Source: Seohaeicola saemankumensis
GTDB taxonomy: Bacteria; Pseudomonadota; Alphaproteobacteria; Rhodobacterales; Rhodobacteraceae
Assembly (NCBI RefSeq): GCF_021021435.1
Contig: NZ_JAINWI010000011.1
Span: 62,001-126,000, forward strand
DNA: 64,000 nt
Direction of reading: 5' to 3'
Made by a program: the position numbers and the translations under genes. This document shows positions 8,001 to 16,771 of this stretch, one piece after another. The notes beneath the pieces were generated by a model. It searched no databases. It saw nothing but the letters and a program-made list of their open reading frames with translations, and was not told where the DNA came from. Positions within the stretch are counted from its first letter, which is position 1; each line of letters begins with the position of its first letter.

Positions 8001-8027
8001 GGCTCGCCGTCTGGCGGGCCTTTTTTT
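8001..8027 (+). terminator. Rho-independent terminator
   Basis: GGCTCGCC and GGCGGGCC form an 8-bp stem with one wobble pair around a GTCT loop, followed by seven T. It ends transcription of the truncated gene at 7759-7964 and was probably that gene's native terminator. Confidence 0.85.
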
Positions 8028-8192
8028 GGGTTACTATTTGCATGCTTATGCTTCTGGCGTGCACGCTTATGGCCCATCACTTTATCCGCGGATATATAAG
8101 CTACTGATAATGAATGATTTAGTTTTAATCAAATCGATATGCCGAAATGATTCGTGCACTCATATGCCCGATTGGCATATCCTCAATGGTTT

Positions 8193-8269
8193 TGGCGATC
8201 CCGGGAGGACTCGAACCCCCAACATCCTGATTAGAAGTCAGGTGCTCTATCCAGTTGAGCTACGGGACC
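8193..8269 (-). tRNA. tRNA-Arg (anticodon TCT)
   Basis: The minus strand reads GGTCCCGTAGCTCAACTGG at its start, with an intact acceptor stem pairing with CGGGATC. The D-arm is normal, the anticodon stem is CCTGA/TCAGG around loop CTTCTAA (anticodon TCT), and the T-arm holds GGTTCGAGTCC. The discriminator is G and the CCA end is encoded. It reads the arginine codons AGA and AGG. A degenerate partial copy lies 90-140 bases away on the same strand. Confidence 0.95.
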
Positions 8270-8354
8270 GTGGCTCTGTGATAACGGTTCGGAAAACGGT
8301 TCGCAAGCCGCGCCTCCCCGCTTAGGGTGTTGTTACTCCATCCATTTCTGGCCC

Positions 8355-8405
8355 CAGAGCCTCCGCTTAGAAGTTAGTTTCTCTATCCAGTTGAGCTATG
8401 GGATC
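8355..8405 (-). pseudogene. degenerate copy of the tRNA-Arg(TCT) 5' half
   Basis: The minus strand carries GATCCCATAGCTCAACTGG, the D-arm and the ACTTCTAA anticodon loop nearly identical to the intact tRNA at 8193-8269. The anticodon stem no longer pairs (ACTAA against GCGGA). The variable and T-arms are unrecognisable, with no GGTTCGA and no matching acceptor 3' strand. It is therefore a decaying tandem duplicate, not a working tRNA. Confidence 0.75.
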
Positions 8406-8487
8406 GCGTTATGACTATGTGCAATCCCCCGCGCCCGAAGGCAAGCCATCAATACGGGGGTCTTGAAACGGGCTTGGGCCGGATGGT

Positions 8488-8799
8488 TCAGTGGGTCCAG
8501 GCGCCGCGCCGGTTGGTAGCAAAATTCTCGCCATAGCCGCCGGGACGGATATTGGGTTTGCGGGTCTTGGGTTCGACGACCAGCGCGTCAATCCCGTGTG
8601 CCTCGGCATAATCCAATGCGGCTTGTCTGCTGTCAAAGGACAAACGGACCTGCGCCTGCGTATCGCCCGACGAGATCCACCCCATCAACGGATCGACTTC
8701 GCGCGCCTCGGAGGGTGCGAATTCAAGCACCCAATCGCGGGTCTTGGCAGTGCCCGAAGACATCGCTGTCCTCGCAGGTTTATAGATTCGCGCGCGCAT
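8488..8799 (-). CDS. NDUFS4-like accessory subunit of NADH dehydrogenase (ETC complex I)
   Basis: The 103-residue protein matches the bacterial homologues of the mitochondrial 18-kDa NDUFS4 subunit: [39 protein letters not shown], and a basic C-terminal region with [13 protein letters not shown]. In alphaproteobacteria this small subunit joins the peripheral arm of respiratory complex I. The gene lies away from any nuo operon, as is usual. GGAGGG ahead of the ATG at 8799 supports the start. No other gene lies on this strand between here and uvrB. Confidence 0.9.
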   Translation of the reverse strand: MRARIYKPARTAMSSGTAKTRDWVLEFAPSEAREVDPLMGWISSGDTQAQVRLSFDSRQAALDYAEAHGIDALVVEPKTRKPNIRPGGYGENFATNRRGAWTH

Positions 8800-9208
8800 G
8801 GCATCCCTCCGGTTATGGGCCTTATATCAAGGCATTCGGGCCACATGACAAGCCCGTTGCGCTGAAAAACGATGGACAACACAGGTTTATCAGGGGGAGT
8901 CACGCGATCCCCTGATGACCCGTACCCGCGCGGGGTGTGATGGTCGGGTTCGGCGCCCCTACCGGAAATCCGGGGGCGCATGCGATGAAAACGCCCGTAA
9001 AACACATCGTGTCAGGCAAGAATTATGGTGACGACTCTCAGATTTTTTGCACCGCTAGGCGAACACTTCCGCTATGCAAATGAATATGCTCGACTTTTCC
9101 TGAGCTACGACATTTTCGCAGAAAGCCCATTTGACCAGCAACGGAGTCAGGGGTTGAAACGCGGCGCAAAGGGGACAATCTCTTGGCTGTGAAAAGGAAT
9201 CTCCCGCC
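8800..9208. other. intergenic region with three clustered hairpins, upstream of uvrB
   Basis: This is the divergent gap of 409 bases between the NDUFS4-like gene and uvrB. The left part (8889-8979) holds a GC-rich set of stem-loops (listed separately). The right part (about 9020-9140) is lower in GC and likely holds the uvrB promoter. No alphaproteobacterial LexA box (GTTC-N7-GTTC) was seen by eye. Short open frames here lack coding character. Confidence 0.5.
8889..8979. repeat. cluster of strong stem-loops
   Basis: Stem 1 pairs ATCAGGGG (8889-8896) with CCCCTGAT (8909-8916). A middle segment has ACCCG facing CGGGT. Stem 3 pairs GCGCCCC (8953-8959) with GGGGCGC (8973-8979) around a CCGG-containing loop. 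No T-run follows on either strand, so these are not standard terminators. They could be a structured RNA or a leader element. Function unknown. Confidence 0.5.
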
Positions 9209-11386
9209 ATGAACCAGCCGGTCCTGCATGCCCCCGCGCCAGATGTGAAATCACGCCCCAAGCTGGAGGGCGGCAAGCGTTTCGCGCTGAAGACAGAGTT
9301 CACGGCCGCAGGAGACCAGCCCACCGCGATTGCGGAACTGACCGAAGGCATCCTTGCGGGCGAGCATAATCAGGTGCTGCTGGGCGCGACCGGCACGGGC
9401 AAGACCTTTACGATGGCCCGCATCATCGAGGAAACGCAGCGCCCCGCAATCATTCTTGCGCCCAATAAAACGCTGGCCGCGCAGCTATATGGCGAGTTCA
9501 AAGGCTTCTTTCCCGACAACGCTGTGGAATATTTTGTCAGCTATTATGACTACTACCAGCCCGAAGCCTATGTCGCGCGGTCGGATACCTATATCGAGAA
9601 GGAATCCCAGATCAACGAGCAGATTGACCGGATGCGCCACTCGGCCACCCGCGCGCTGCTGGAACGCGACGATGTGATCATCGTGGCCTCGGTCTCGTGC
9701 ATCTACGGGATCGGTTCGGTCGAAACCTACGGCGCGATGACGCAGGATCTGAGGGTCGGCGCGCGGTATAACCTGCGCGAGGTCATGGCCGACCTGGTGG
9801 CGCAACAATACAAACGCAACGATCAGGCCTTCCAGCGCGGCAGTTTTCGTGTGCGTGGCGACAGTCTGGAAATCTTCCCTGCCCACCTTGAGGATCGGGC
9901 ATGGCGGCTGTCGTTTTTTGGCGAGGATCTGGAAAGCATCACCGAATTCGATCCGCTGACAGGCCAGAAAACCGGCAGTTTCGACCAAATTCGCGTCTAT
10001 GCGAATTCCCATTACGTCACGCCCAAGCCGACAATGCAGCAGGCCATCATCGGCATCAAGAAAGAGCTGCGCCAGCGACTGGACCAGTTGGTGAACGACG
10101 GCAAACTGCTGGAAGCGCAGCGGCTGGAACAGCGCACGAATTTCGACCTGGAAATGCTCGAAGCAACGGGCGTCTGCAACGGGATCGAAAACTACTCGCG
10201 CTACCTGACAGGCCGCGCCCCCGGCGAGCCGCCCCCCACCCTGTTCGAGTTCATCCCCGACAATGCTATCGTTTTCGCCGATGAATCCCATGTTTCTGTG
10301 CCGCAGATCGGCGGCATGTATAAGGGCGACTACCGGCGTAAATTCACCCTGGCAGAGCACGGGTTCCGCCTGCCCTCCTGCATGGATAACCGCCCGCTGA
10401 AGTTCGAGGAATGGGATGCGATGCGCCCGCAATCGGTCTTCGTCAGCGCAACCCCTGCCAAATGGGAGATAGAGCAGACCGGCGGCGTCTTTACCGAACA
10501 GGTGATCCGCCCGACCGGCCTTCTGGACCCTGTCGTGGAAATCCGCCCCGTCGGCATGCAGGTCGATGATCTGTTGGACGAGGTCCGCAAAGTTGCCGCC
10601 GCAGGGTATCGCACGCTGTGCACGACACTCACCAAGCGCATGGCCGAAGATCTGACCGAATACATGCACGAACAGGGCATCCGCGTGCGCTACATGCACT
10701 CGGATATCGACACGATCGAGCGGATCGAGATTTTGCGCGACCTGCGCCTGGGCGCTTTCGATGTTCTGATCGGGATCAACCTGCTGCGAGAGGGGTTGGA
10801 TATTCCCGAATGCGGACTGGTGGCCATTCTGGACGCGGATAAAGAAGGCTTCCTGCGCTCGGAAACCTCGCTGGTGCAGACCATCGGCCGCGCGGCGCGT
10901 AATGCCGAAGGGCGTGTCATCATGTATGCCGACCGCATCACCGGCAGCATGGAGCGGGCACTGGCCGAAACCAACCGCCGCCGCGAAAAGCAGATCGCCT
11001 ATAACACGGAACACGGAATCACGCCGCAAACCGTCAAGAAGAACGTCGAGGATATCCTCGCGGGTCTCTACAAGGGCGACGTGGACATGAACCGCGTCAC
11101 CGCCAAGATCGACAAACCACTGGCAGGGGCAAACCTCAAGGCCGTCCTGGATGGTCTGCGCGCCGATATGCGAAAGGCCGCCGAGAACCTTGAATTCGAG
11201 GAAGCCGCCCGCCTGCGCGACGAAGTCAAGCGTCTGGAGGCGGTCGATCTGGCCATCGCAGACGATCCGCTGGCACGCCAGTCCGCGATTGATGTGGCGG
11301 TCGAGGCTTCAACCGCCAGCGCGGGCAGATCGACCGCCGGACGCGGTGGAATGCGCGGCGGCAAGGCACGTCCAAGGCGGCGCTGA
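9209..11386 (+). CDS. uvrB: UvrABC excinuclease subunit B
   Basis: The 725-residue UvrB is the damage-verifying helicase-like subunit of nucleotide excision repair. It is loaded by UvrA and then recruits UvrC. Visible features are Walker A GATGTGKT (about residue 55-62), the beta-hairpin region [10 protein letters not shown], the [15 protein letters not shown] motif, helicase motif V/VI elements ([19 protein letters not shown]) and a C-terminal UVR domain ([17 protein letters not shown]) that contacts UvrC. The last ~40 residues are a low-complexity basic tail. AAGGAA before the ATG at 9209 fits the start. It is transcribed alone. Confidence 0.98.
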   Translation: MNQPVLHAPAPDVKSRPKLEGGKRFALKTEFTAAGDQPTAIAELTEGILAGEHNQVLLGATGTGKTFTMARIIEETQRPAIILAPNKTLAAQLYGEFKGFFPDNAVEYFVSYYDYYQPEAYVARSDTYIEKESQINEQIDRMRHSATRALLERDDVIIVASVSCIYGIGSVETYGAMTQDLRVGARYNLREVMADLVAQQYKRNDQAFQRGSFRVRGDSLEIFPAHLEDRAWRLSFFGEDLESITEFDPLTGQKTGSFDQIRVYANSHYVTPKPTMQQAIIGIKKELRQRLDQLVNDGKLLEAQRLEQRTNFDLEMLEATGVCNGIENYSRYLTGRAPGEPPPTLFEFIPDNAIVFADESHVSVPQIGGMYKGDYRRKFTLAEHGFRLPSCMDNRPLKFEEWDAMRPQSVFVSATPAKWEIEQTGGVFTEQVIRPTGLLDPVVEIRPVGMQVDDLLDEVRKVAAAGYRTLCTTLTKRMAEDLTEYMHEQGIRVRYMHSDIDTIERIEILRDLRLGAFDVLIGINLLREGLDIPECGLVAILDADKEGFLRSETSLVQTIGRAARNAEGRVIMYADRITGSMERALAETNRRREKQIAYNTEHGITPQTVKKNVEDILAGLYKGDVDMNRVTAKIDKPLAGANLKAVLDGLRADMRKAAENLEFEEAARLRDEVKRLEAVDLAIADDPLARQSAIDVAVEASTASAGRSTAGRGGMRGGKARPRRR

Positions 11387-11388
11387 CC

Positions 11389-11982
11389 TTATCCGCCAGT
11401 TACGCTCAGCCCCAGTACGCGCCAGCTTTGCATGCCGCCGCGATAGTAGCTGATCCGCTCTGCCGGATAGCCTGCGGCGATGATCGACCGGATCGCCGAG
11501 GGCGATTGCCCGCACCACAGCCCGTTGCAAAACAGCACGATCTGTTGCGCGCCGTCGCAATCCCAACCATCGAAATCCGGCTCGCAGCCCAGTTCGCCCA
11601 AGCGGTCAACCATGCGGTCATAGGGCATATTCACCGCCCCCGGGATACTGCCACCGGCGAACCAGTCGGGTGTGCGGCTGTCGATTACCATCACCTCGGG
11701 ATCAGCCAGCATATCCAGCAATTCCAGTTCGCCGATGGTTGTTACGCCCTCGGCCGGTGTCATCGGCTGGATGCAGAAAGGCGGGCAAGCGCGCGAGGTG
11801 CGCGCCCATTCGCCGGTGACCTCGTGCTCATTGTCCTGAATGCGCCCGATCTCGACCGGTCCATCTGCTGTCTGGACCGTCACTGTTGTTATATCGGGCC
11901 GGATATTGACCGGTCCTGCTTCCTCGGCCAACAGCGAGCCGGACGCCAGAACCGCGCAAACGGATAATGCAATCCTCAACAT
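11389..11982 (-). CDS. exported rhodanese-domain protein
   Basis: A 197-residue protein with a signal peptide (residues 1-19), so probably periplasmic. The C-terminal half is a rhodanese fold: VMVIDSRTPDWFAGGSIPGAVNMP, then the active-site loop FCNGLWCGQSP with the expected catalytic Cys152, and RGGMQSW. A second cysteine (157) in that loop and a CPPFC pair (66, 70) could form redox disulfides. Substrate unknown; a sulfur-transfer or thiol-redox role is inferred. The start at 11982 follows GGAGGAGAG; the longer upstream frame has no family similarity. It converges on uvrB with only two bases between stops. Confidence 0.85.
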   Translation of the reverse strand: MLRIALSVCAVLASGSLLAEEAGPVNIRPDITTVTVQTADGPVEIGRIQDNEHEVTGEWARTSRACPPFCIQPMTPAEGVTTIGELELLDMLADPEVMVIDSRTPDWFAGGSIPGAVNMPYDRMVDRLGELGCEPDFDGWDCDGAQQIVLFCNGLWCGQSPSAIRSIIAAGYPAERISYYRGGMQSWRVLGLSVTGG

Positions 11983-12052
11983 GATCTCTCCTCCATCGCT
12001 CGTGCCACGACTAGCATGATGGCAACGGCTGGCAGTTGCAAACCTCCAGCTG

Positions 12053-12075
12053 TTTCTTCCTGCTTCAAATATCCA
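12053..12075. repeat. copy 1 of a dispersed motif (TTCYTGCYTCAAATATCC-like)
   Basis: TTTCTTCCTGCTTCAAATATCC lies between the rhodanese gene and the universal stress gene. Close relatives occur at 51758-51780 and 36598-36620, all in non-coding borders. Its meaning is unknown. Confidence 0.45.
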
Positions 12076-12107
12076 TGGCGACAACAGCGGCCGGTTCGCC
12101 GCGTCAG

Positions 12108-12515
12108 CTATCGCAGGACATGGACCGCGCAACGCGCGTGGCGCACAACCGTAGTCGCGGTCGAGCCCAGCAGCAGATCTTGCATCCCCGGCCGGTGCGA
12201 GGCGATGATGATGCAATCGACTGCGTGTTTATCAGCCCATTCCAGTATGGTGCGCGCGGAATGCCCTTCGACCAGCACGGCTTTTCCGCCCTTCACGTTT
12301 CCGGCCAATGTCTCAAGCTCGGTCTGGATCGCGCTGCGGCTTTCGGTGATGTAATCGGTCGGCATATACGAGATCGCGTAGCTGGGGATCTGTTCCATCA
12401 CATGAAACAGTGTGACAGTGCCGCCATCGCCCGCAAGCGTCTGGGCAACCTTGATCGCCTTGTTTGAATCACGATCCTCGTCGAATGAAATCGGCACCAG
12501 AATATTGTTGTACAT
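12108..12515 (-). CDS. universal stress protein (UspA family)
   Basis: A 135-residue single-domain Usp. It has the N-terminal strand NNILVPISFDED, central HSARTILEWADKHAVDCIIIASHRPG, and the nucleotide-binding signature G-x2-...-GST (GMQDLLLGSTATTVVRHARCAV), which suggests an ATP-binding member. Such proteins accumulate under stress or growth arrest. The start at 12515 is set by GAGGAGGAG upstream; a longer frame beginning at 12548 has no family match. It lies on the same strand as, and just downstream of, the monooxygenase-like gene. Confidence 0.93.
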   Translation of the reverse strand: MYNNILVPISFDEDRDSNKAIKVAQTLAGDGGTVTLFHVMEQIPSYAISYMPTDYITESRSAIQTELETLAGNVKGGKAVLVEGHSARTILEWADKHAVDCIIIASHRPGMQDLLLGSTATTVVRHARCAVHVLR

Positions 12516-12620
12516 CGGTCTCTCCTCCTCTTGATCGGCAAGCCCCATCAGACAGGCAAACGCGTAGCAGTTCCTTGATCCATGTCATTCCCCGGCTGGT
12601 TGTCTGAAATACCTTTGCCC

Positions 12621-12938
12621 TCAGAAGGTGGCCACCACATCATACATGACCGGCTCGAACGTCTTGCACAGCGATGACAGCGTCCGGTTGCGTGCCCGCA
12701 TTTCAGGTGTCCGCAGCATGGCCTGAAAATCCTCGCGGCTGCGCCATTGCGAGTAATTCGCGATCCGTGTCTGGGCATCGTTGACATGCAACCCGGCTGC
12801 GATAAAGCCTGGCTGTTTCGAGATGAACTCGGCATAGGCTTCGTGCAACGCGTCAAGCAGGTCCTGGCAGGTGCCGGGCGTCATCTCGAAGGTTGTCAGC
12901 ACGGTCTGGCCGCGGGCCGGAGACTGTATGGTCGGCAT
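12621..12938 (-). CDS. antibiotic-biosynthesis-monooxygenase (ABM) domain protein
   Basis: The 105-residue product has the dimeric alpha/beta ABM ferredoxin-like fold pattern: VLTTFEMTPGTCQDLLDAL, FISKQPGFIAAGLHVN, IANYSQWRSREDFQAM and a final FEPVMYDVV. Family members include small cofactor-free monooxygenases and haem-degrading enzymes, but many have no known reaction, so the name is structural only. GGAGG before the ATG at 12938 sets the start. It lies 105 bases upstream of the universal stress gene on the same strand and may be co-transcribed with it. Confidence 0.85.
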   Translation of the reverse strand: MPTIQSPARGQTVLTTFEMTPGTCQDLLDALHEAYAEFISKQPGFIAAGLHVNDAQTRIANYSQWRSREDFQAMLRTPEMRARNRTLSSLCKTFEPVMYDVVATF

Positions 12939-13112
12939 GGTGATCCTCCCTTTGGCAAAGGGCGCGCAGCGACCGCGCCCCGATCTGGCCCGATCAGGAT
13001 AGCACCCTTGCGCGCCGGACCCAAACGCTGCTGCACTGCCTGCGGTTCCCACCTGCATTAACCAGCCGTTTACCGCTTCGGAGCGATGCTCTGCGTGTAA
13101 AGAGGCCTCGCT

Positions 13113-13823
13113 ATGATCCGGCTGTCTGTTCTTCTTCTCGTGCTGATGACGGGCCAACTCTGGGCCGGAGCCTGGCCGCGTGGCACCGGTGAGGGGTTTG
13201 TCAGCATCAGCCATTGGCATGCGGCACGCAGAGGTACCGAAGGGTCCGACAGCTATACCGCCTTGTTCGCGGAATATGGTCTGAGGCCTTGGCTGACCCT
13301 CGGGTTGGATGCGGGGCGCAGCGTGTCGGGCGCGATCAAGACAGTCATCTTCCTGCGCGCTTCACTTGGAAATTCGGGGGGCGGTCCCGTCGCGTTTGAA
13401 CTGGGACTGGGCGAGATTGCGGGACAGCCTGTCCTGCGCCCCGGCCTGTCCTTCGGGCGCCGTCTGGAAGGGACGCTGGGGGCGGGTTGGCTGTCTGTGG
13501 ATACGGTGCTGGAGTTGGATCTCGAAACGCAGGCCGTCGACATCAAGGCCGATGCGACCTTGGGGTTCACGCCCCGGAAGACATCCGGCGCGCCATCCGA
13601 CTGGACGCTGATGCTGCAGGTTCAGACAGGGCTTGTTGACCTCAAGCACAGTCTGATCTTGTTGCAAGAAGTCGGGATGAACCCCACACCTAGCTTTATG
13701 CGGATCGTTCCCTCGGTCACCTACCGGTTAAGCGACAGGACCGATCTGGAACTGGGCTACTACAAAAGCCTGACCAGCAGTGGCGATGCAGGGATCAAGT
13801 TGGGTGTCTGGACCCGCTTCTGA
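13113..13823 (+). CDS. outer-membrane beta-barrel-like protein, unknown function
   Basis: The 236-residue product has a signal peptide (MIRLSVLLLVLMTGQLWAG). Alternating hydrophobic strands follow (LTLGLDAG, TLGAGWLSVDTVLELDL, TDLELGYYKS), and it ends with an aromatic residue (VWTRF), the usual signal for insertion by the BAM complex. This supports an outer-membrane beta barrel. No specific family is recognised. It starts 175 bases from the divergent ABM-domain gene and is followed after about 50 bases by a flavin-fold gene on the same strand. Confidence 0.7.
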   Translation: MIRLSVLLLVLMTGQLWAGAWPRGTGEGFVSISHWHAARRGTEGSDSYTALFAEYGLRPWLTLGLDAGRSVSGAIKTVIFLRASLGNSGGGPVAFELGLGEIAGQPVLRPGLSFGRRLEGTLGAGWLSVDTVLELDLETQAVDIKADATLGFTPRKTSGAPSDWTLMLQVQTGLVDLKHSLILLQEVGMNPTPSFMRIVPSVTYRLSDRTDLELGYYKSLTSSGDAGIKLGVWTRF

Positions 13824-13871
13824 CCTGAAATTAACTTGTCCGGTCATGGTCTTGACCCTAGGTTATCGGCC

Positions 13872-14366
13872 ATGAGCAACGATGCCCCCAATCCGATCCG
13901 CCCCACGGATACCGAAGCCCGCAGCCTTGCGCGCGGTCTGATCACGCAGGCGCGCTTCGCAGCACTTGGCGTCACGGACCCCGATACCGGCGGTCCGATG
14001 GTCACGCGCATCGCCTTTGGTACCGCACCGGATGGCCAGCCCCTGACGCTGATTTCGGATCTGTCGCACCACACCCGCGCGCTGAAAGCCGATCCCGCCG
14101 CATCCCTGCTGCTGGGCGAGCCGGGACCGCGCGGGGACCCGCTGACCCATCCCCGCGTGACTTTGCAGGCGCGTGCACGTTTCCTGCGCCACGGCGAGGC
14201 AGGGTATGACGAATTGGCCGCGCATTACCTGCGCGACCACCCCAAGGCCAAACTCTATATCGGGTTTGCCGACTTTTCCTTTGTGCTGTTCGATGTGCAG
14301 GGTGCCTATCTGAACGGCGGCTTCGGACGCGCCTTTGTGCTGACCCCGCAGGATATGGGCTTCTGA
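13872..14366 (+). CDS. HugZ/pyridoxamine-phosphate-oxidase-fold protein
   Basis: A 164-residue split-barrel flavin-binding-fold protein of the HugZ-like group. ARSLARGLITQARFAALGV is the usual opening, then PMVTRIAFGTAPDGQPLTLISDL, SLLLGEPGPRGDPLTHPRVTL and the late FSFVLFDVQGAYLNGGFGRA. Relatives are linked to haem use or act as general FMN-dependent reductases; the activity here is not known. ATG 13872 was preferred over a GTG at 13836 because family similarity starts near it. Only a weak ribosome-binding site is visible. It converges on the beta-helix gene with four bases between stops. Confidence 0.85.
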   Translation: MSNDAPNPIRPTDTEARSLARGLITQARFAALGVTDPDTGGPMVTRIAFGTAPDGQPLTLISDLSHHTRALKADPAASLLLGEPGPRGDPLTHPRVTLQARARFLRHGEAGYDELAAHYLRDHPKAKLYIGFADFSFVLFDVQGAYLNGGFGRAFVLTPQDMGF

Positions 14367-14370
14367 GCGG

Positions 14371-16659
14371 TCAGATATTGTCGACCCGCATGGTCACACC
14401 GACGGTCCCGCGCACCGCTTGCGACCATCCCAGATGCACCAGATTGCGGTCTGCGCCCTGTTCGGATAGCGCATGTGGCATATCAAAGAGCAGCGCATTC
14501 GCGGCGTTGCGGATCGACCCCCGCGCAACGACTGCCTCGACCTGACGGGCGCGCCCGCCAAAGGGCAAGGGGCCTGCGCCATCGACTACCCATGTTTCAG
14601 CCGGAGTATTCTGTTCGTGCTGGATCGTGACGGGGTTCTGGATACCCTGCACGACTGCGTTGAATGTGTTACCCGCCACCAGAATGTTCCGCATGCGGCT
14701 GAAATCCAGATCGGCGAAAGAGGTGTCTATCGCCTCGATCCGGTCGATATCGCCGCGGATCGCGCGGAAAACGTTGCCCGTGATCGTCAGTCCGCTGATG
14801 AAATGCCCCGTGCCATGCGGCTTGACCACGAAAAAACGGAACCACGGAGCCACGTCGATGGCCTGAAAGATGTTGCCAGTCACGCTGAGGGCGCTGAACG
14901 AGTACTCGCTGCCGAAGTCTGGCTGATGGTTATGCTCGTTCGTCCATTCGATAAAGCAGTTGTCGATGTAATTGCCGGTGATCGTGGCCCGGTTATGGCT
15001 TGAGGTCAGGATCAGTCCGCCTGTTCGCACCCCTCCCGGGGCATTGTCGCCCTGATACCAGTGATTGCCCGTGATAATGCTGGCCGTGCCGCCCAGGACG
15101 GCGAAATGCCGGAACTGGGTGATCCGATTGTCGCGCAGTTTGACATCGCTGCCATTGGCATTCAGCGCGATCGACGTCCGATCCTGCGCCAGCAAACCGG
15201 TATCATTCGAGCGGAACTGGCAACGGTCGATCAACATGCCCTGACACCCCAACCCGATCGAGGTAATCCCCCTGTCGCGCGGTGTTGTAAAGAAACACTC
15301 CTTGACCTGAAAGGTCAGCCCCGTGGGTGACAGCATGATGCCGCTGGCGCGTCCGCCGCACAGAAACTCGACATCCGAGATGATCAGCCGCGACAATTGC
15401 GCGAAGCCGCTGAAATCCAGAACATATTTGAACCGTCGGAAGGTGTAGTTCTGCGTGCCCGCAGCATCAAAAAGCGGTGCCGACAAAGTAATTTCGCCCG
15501 TACCCACATCCTTGGCACGGACATAGACCTCGCGGCCCACGCCATTGCCCTCGATCAACGAACCGACGGGGATATTGGCAACATTGCCCACCCCCGTCAG
15601 GCGAAATAGGTCGCTTAGCGCATAGCTGGCTTGTGAGGTGAAAACCTCGGGGGTCCAGGCTGCATTTTCCTCGCAGAAGAATTGCCCGTTGCGGATCACG
15701 CGGCGTTGCGCGAATTGCGGACGGTTGGGCACGGCCGCCGCCATGTCGATGGGGCCGCGCAACTGGATGCGCCGCCCGCCAAGGTCCAGCGCCTCATGGT
15801 CCACATTGTTCAGAAGCGCCTGAAACGCCTTGCGGAAGGCCAGCACCTCGTCCCCGAAAGCGTCGATATAAGTGGGCAAGTCAAAATCGCGGGTCAATGA
15901 CAGGATTGCATCCGCGGGCATCGTCACCGTCCCCTCGAACTGGATACGGTTGTTGATCGTCAGGCTTTGCCCCAAAAAGAAATCGCCCCGCGAGACCAGG
16001 ATCCGACGCCCTGCAGCCGCCTGATCAGCCGCGACAAATGCCGCCCAGTCATCGGTCACGCCATCACCGGCGGCCCCATAGTCGCGCACATCGACCCAGT
16101 TCATCATGTCACGATGGAACACCGACGTGATATCCTCGATCACCAGATCGTCGATCCGCAGGATGCCGCCATTCGCCCCTGTCAGATCCAGCCCGAAATG
16201 GCCGTAAAGTGCCTGACCGCCCCAGACCATATCCACGCCATTGCGTGACCCTGCCCCGACGATGGCGCTGATCTCGGTCACGCGACCAAAGTCTTGCAAG
16301 GCAACAGGCGGCCCTGTCTGGATAACGGTCGCCACGTTGACACCACCTGCGCCGCCGGCCCATCCGGCGATCCTCACCGTGGGCAGCGCCCCGCTGACGG
16401 CCTTGACCCGCGCGGTGATCCGCAGATAGCAACCGGGCAACAGCGGTGTTTCCCCCATATAGCGCAGGCGCTGCACCGTCTGGGTTTTCTGCATTTCCAG
16501 ACAACCGCCGAAATCCTGATCGGCCGGCACATAGCCCGCATTCCCCGCCGTAGCATAAGTATCCGAACCGGGTGTGCCGTTCTGGCTGGACCACATATCC
16601 AAACCCGCTTCGAACGGCGGAGGCATCAAGACCACACCATCGGTAATCGCTTTGTTCAT
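14371..16659 (-). CDS. large beta-helix (pectate-lyase-3/GH28-like) protein, candidate GTA head spike
   Basis: A 762-residue protein without signal peptide. Residues about 1-185 form a carbohydrate-binding-like beta sandwich (GCYLRITARVKAV, GHFGLDLTGANGG). From VDVRDYGAAGDGVTDDWAAF, the classical start of pectate-lyase-3/tail-spike beta helices, it becomes a right-handed parallel beta helix with repeated N-rich turns (ITGNHWYQGDN, ATITGNYIDN, LTITGNVFRA, ILVAGNTFNA) up to about residue 690. It has a short C-terminal cap. Similar Rhodobacterales proteins lacking a signal peptide are thought to be phage- or gene-transfer-agent-type fibres. No GTA structural genes adjoin it, so that role is inferred. 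Confidence 0.8.
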   Translation of the reverse strand: MNKAITDGVVLMPPPFEAGLDMWSSQNGTPGSDTYATAGNAGYVPADQDFGGCLEMQKTQTVQRLRYMGETPLLPGCYLRITARVKAVSGALPTVRIAGWAGGAGGVNVATVIQTGPPVALQDFGRVTEISAIVGAGSRNGVDMVWGGQALYGHFGLDLTGANGGILRIDDLVIEDITSVFHRDMMNWVDVRDYGAAGDGVTDDWAAFVAADQAAAGRRILVSRGDFFLGQSLTINNRIQFEGTVTMPADAILSLTRDFDLPTYIDAFGDEVLAFRKAFQALLNNVDHEALDLGGRRIQLRGPIDMAAAVPNRPQFAQRRVIRNGQFFCEENAAWTPEVFTSQASYALSDLFRLTGVGNVANIPVGSLIEGNGVGREVYVRAKDVGTGEITLSAPLFDAAGTQNYTFRRFKYVLDFSGFAQLSRLIISDVEFLCGGRASGIMLSPTGLTFQVKECFFTTPRDRGITSIGLGCQGMLIDRCQFRSNDTGLLAQDRTSIALNANGSDVKLRDNRITQFRHFAVLGGTASIITGNHWYQGDNAPGGVRTGGLILTSSHNRATITGNYIDNCFIEWTNEHNHQPDFGSEYSFSALSVTGNIFQAIDVAPWFRFFVVKPHGTGHFISGLTITGNVFRAIRGDIDRIEAIDTSFADLDFSRMRNILVAGNTFNAVVQGIQNPVTIQHEQNTPAETWVVDGAGPLPFGGRARQVEAVVARGSIRNAANALLFDMPHALSEQGADRNLVHLGWSQAVRGTVGVTMRVDNI

Positions 16660-16771
16660 CGTATTCCCTCTGCACCAAGCACGGGCGTCACGCCCGGATG
16701 GTCAGGGATCTATCAACAAGCGGTTAATGAAGACCGAGAGCACCGTGACGATGCTCTTGCAGACACATGGT

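Noticed and set aside
7807-8325. 172-codon plus-strand open frame running through the tRNA gene
   Set aside because: It crosses a terminator and the antisense of tRNA-Arg, so it cannot be a protein gene.
8193-8405. Integrase attachment-site duplication at tRNA-Arg
   Set aside because: The duplicated part is the 5' half, not the 3' end, and no integrase gene is nearby.
9010-9208. Possible LexA/SOS box upstream of uvrB
   Set aside because: GAACACTTCC was inspected, but no GTTC-N7-GTTC pair with correct spacing exists.
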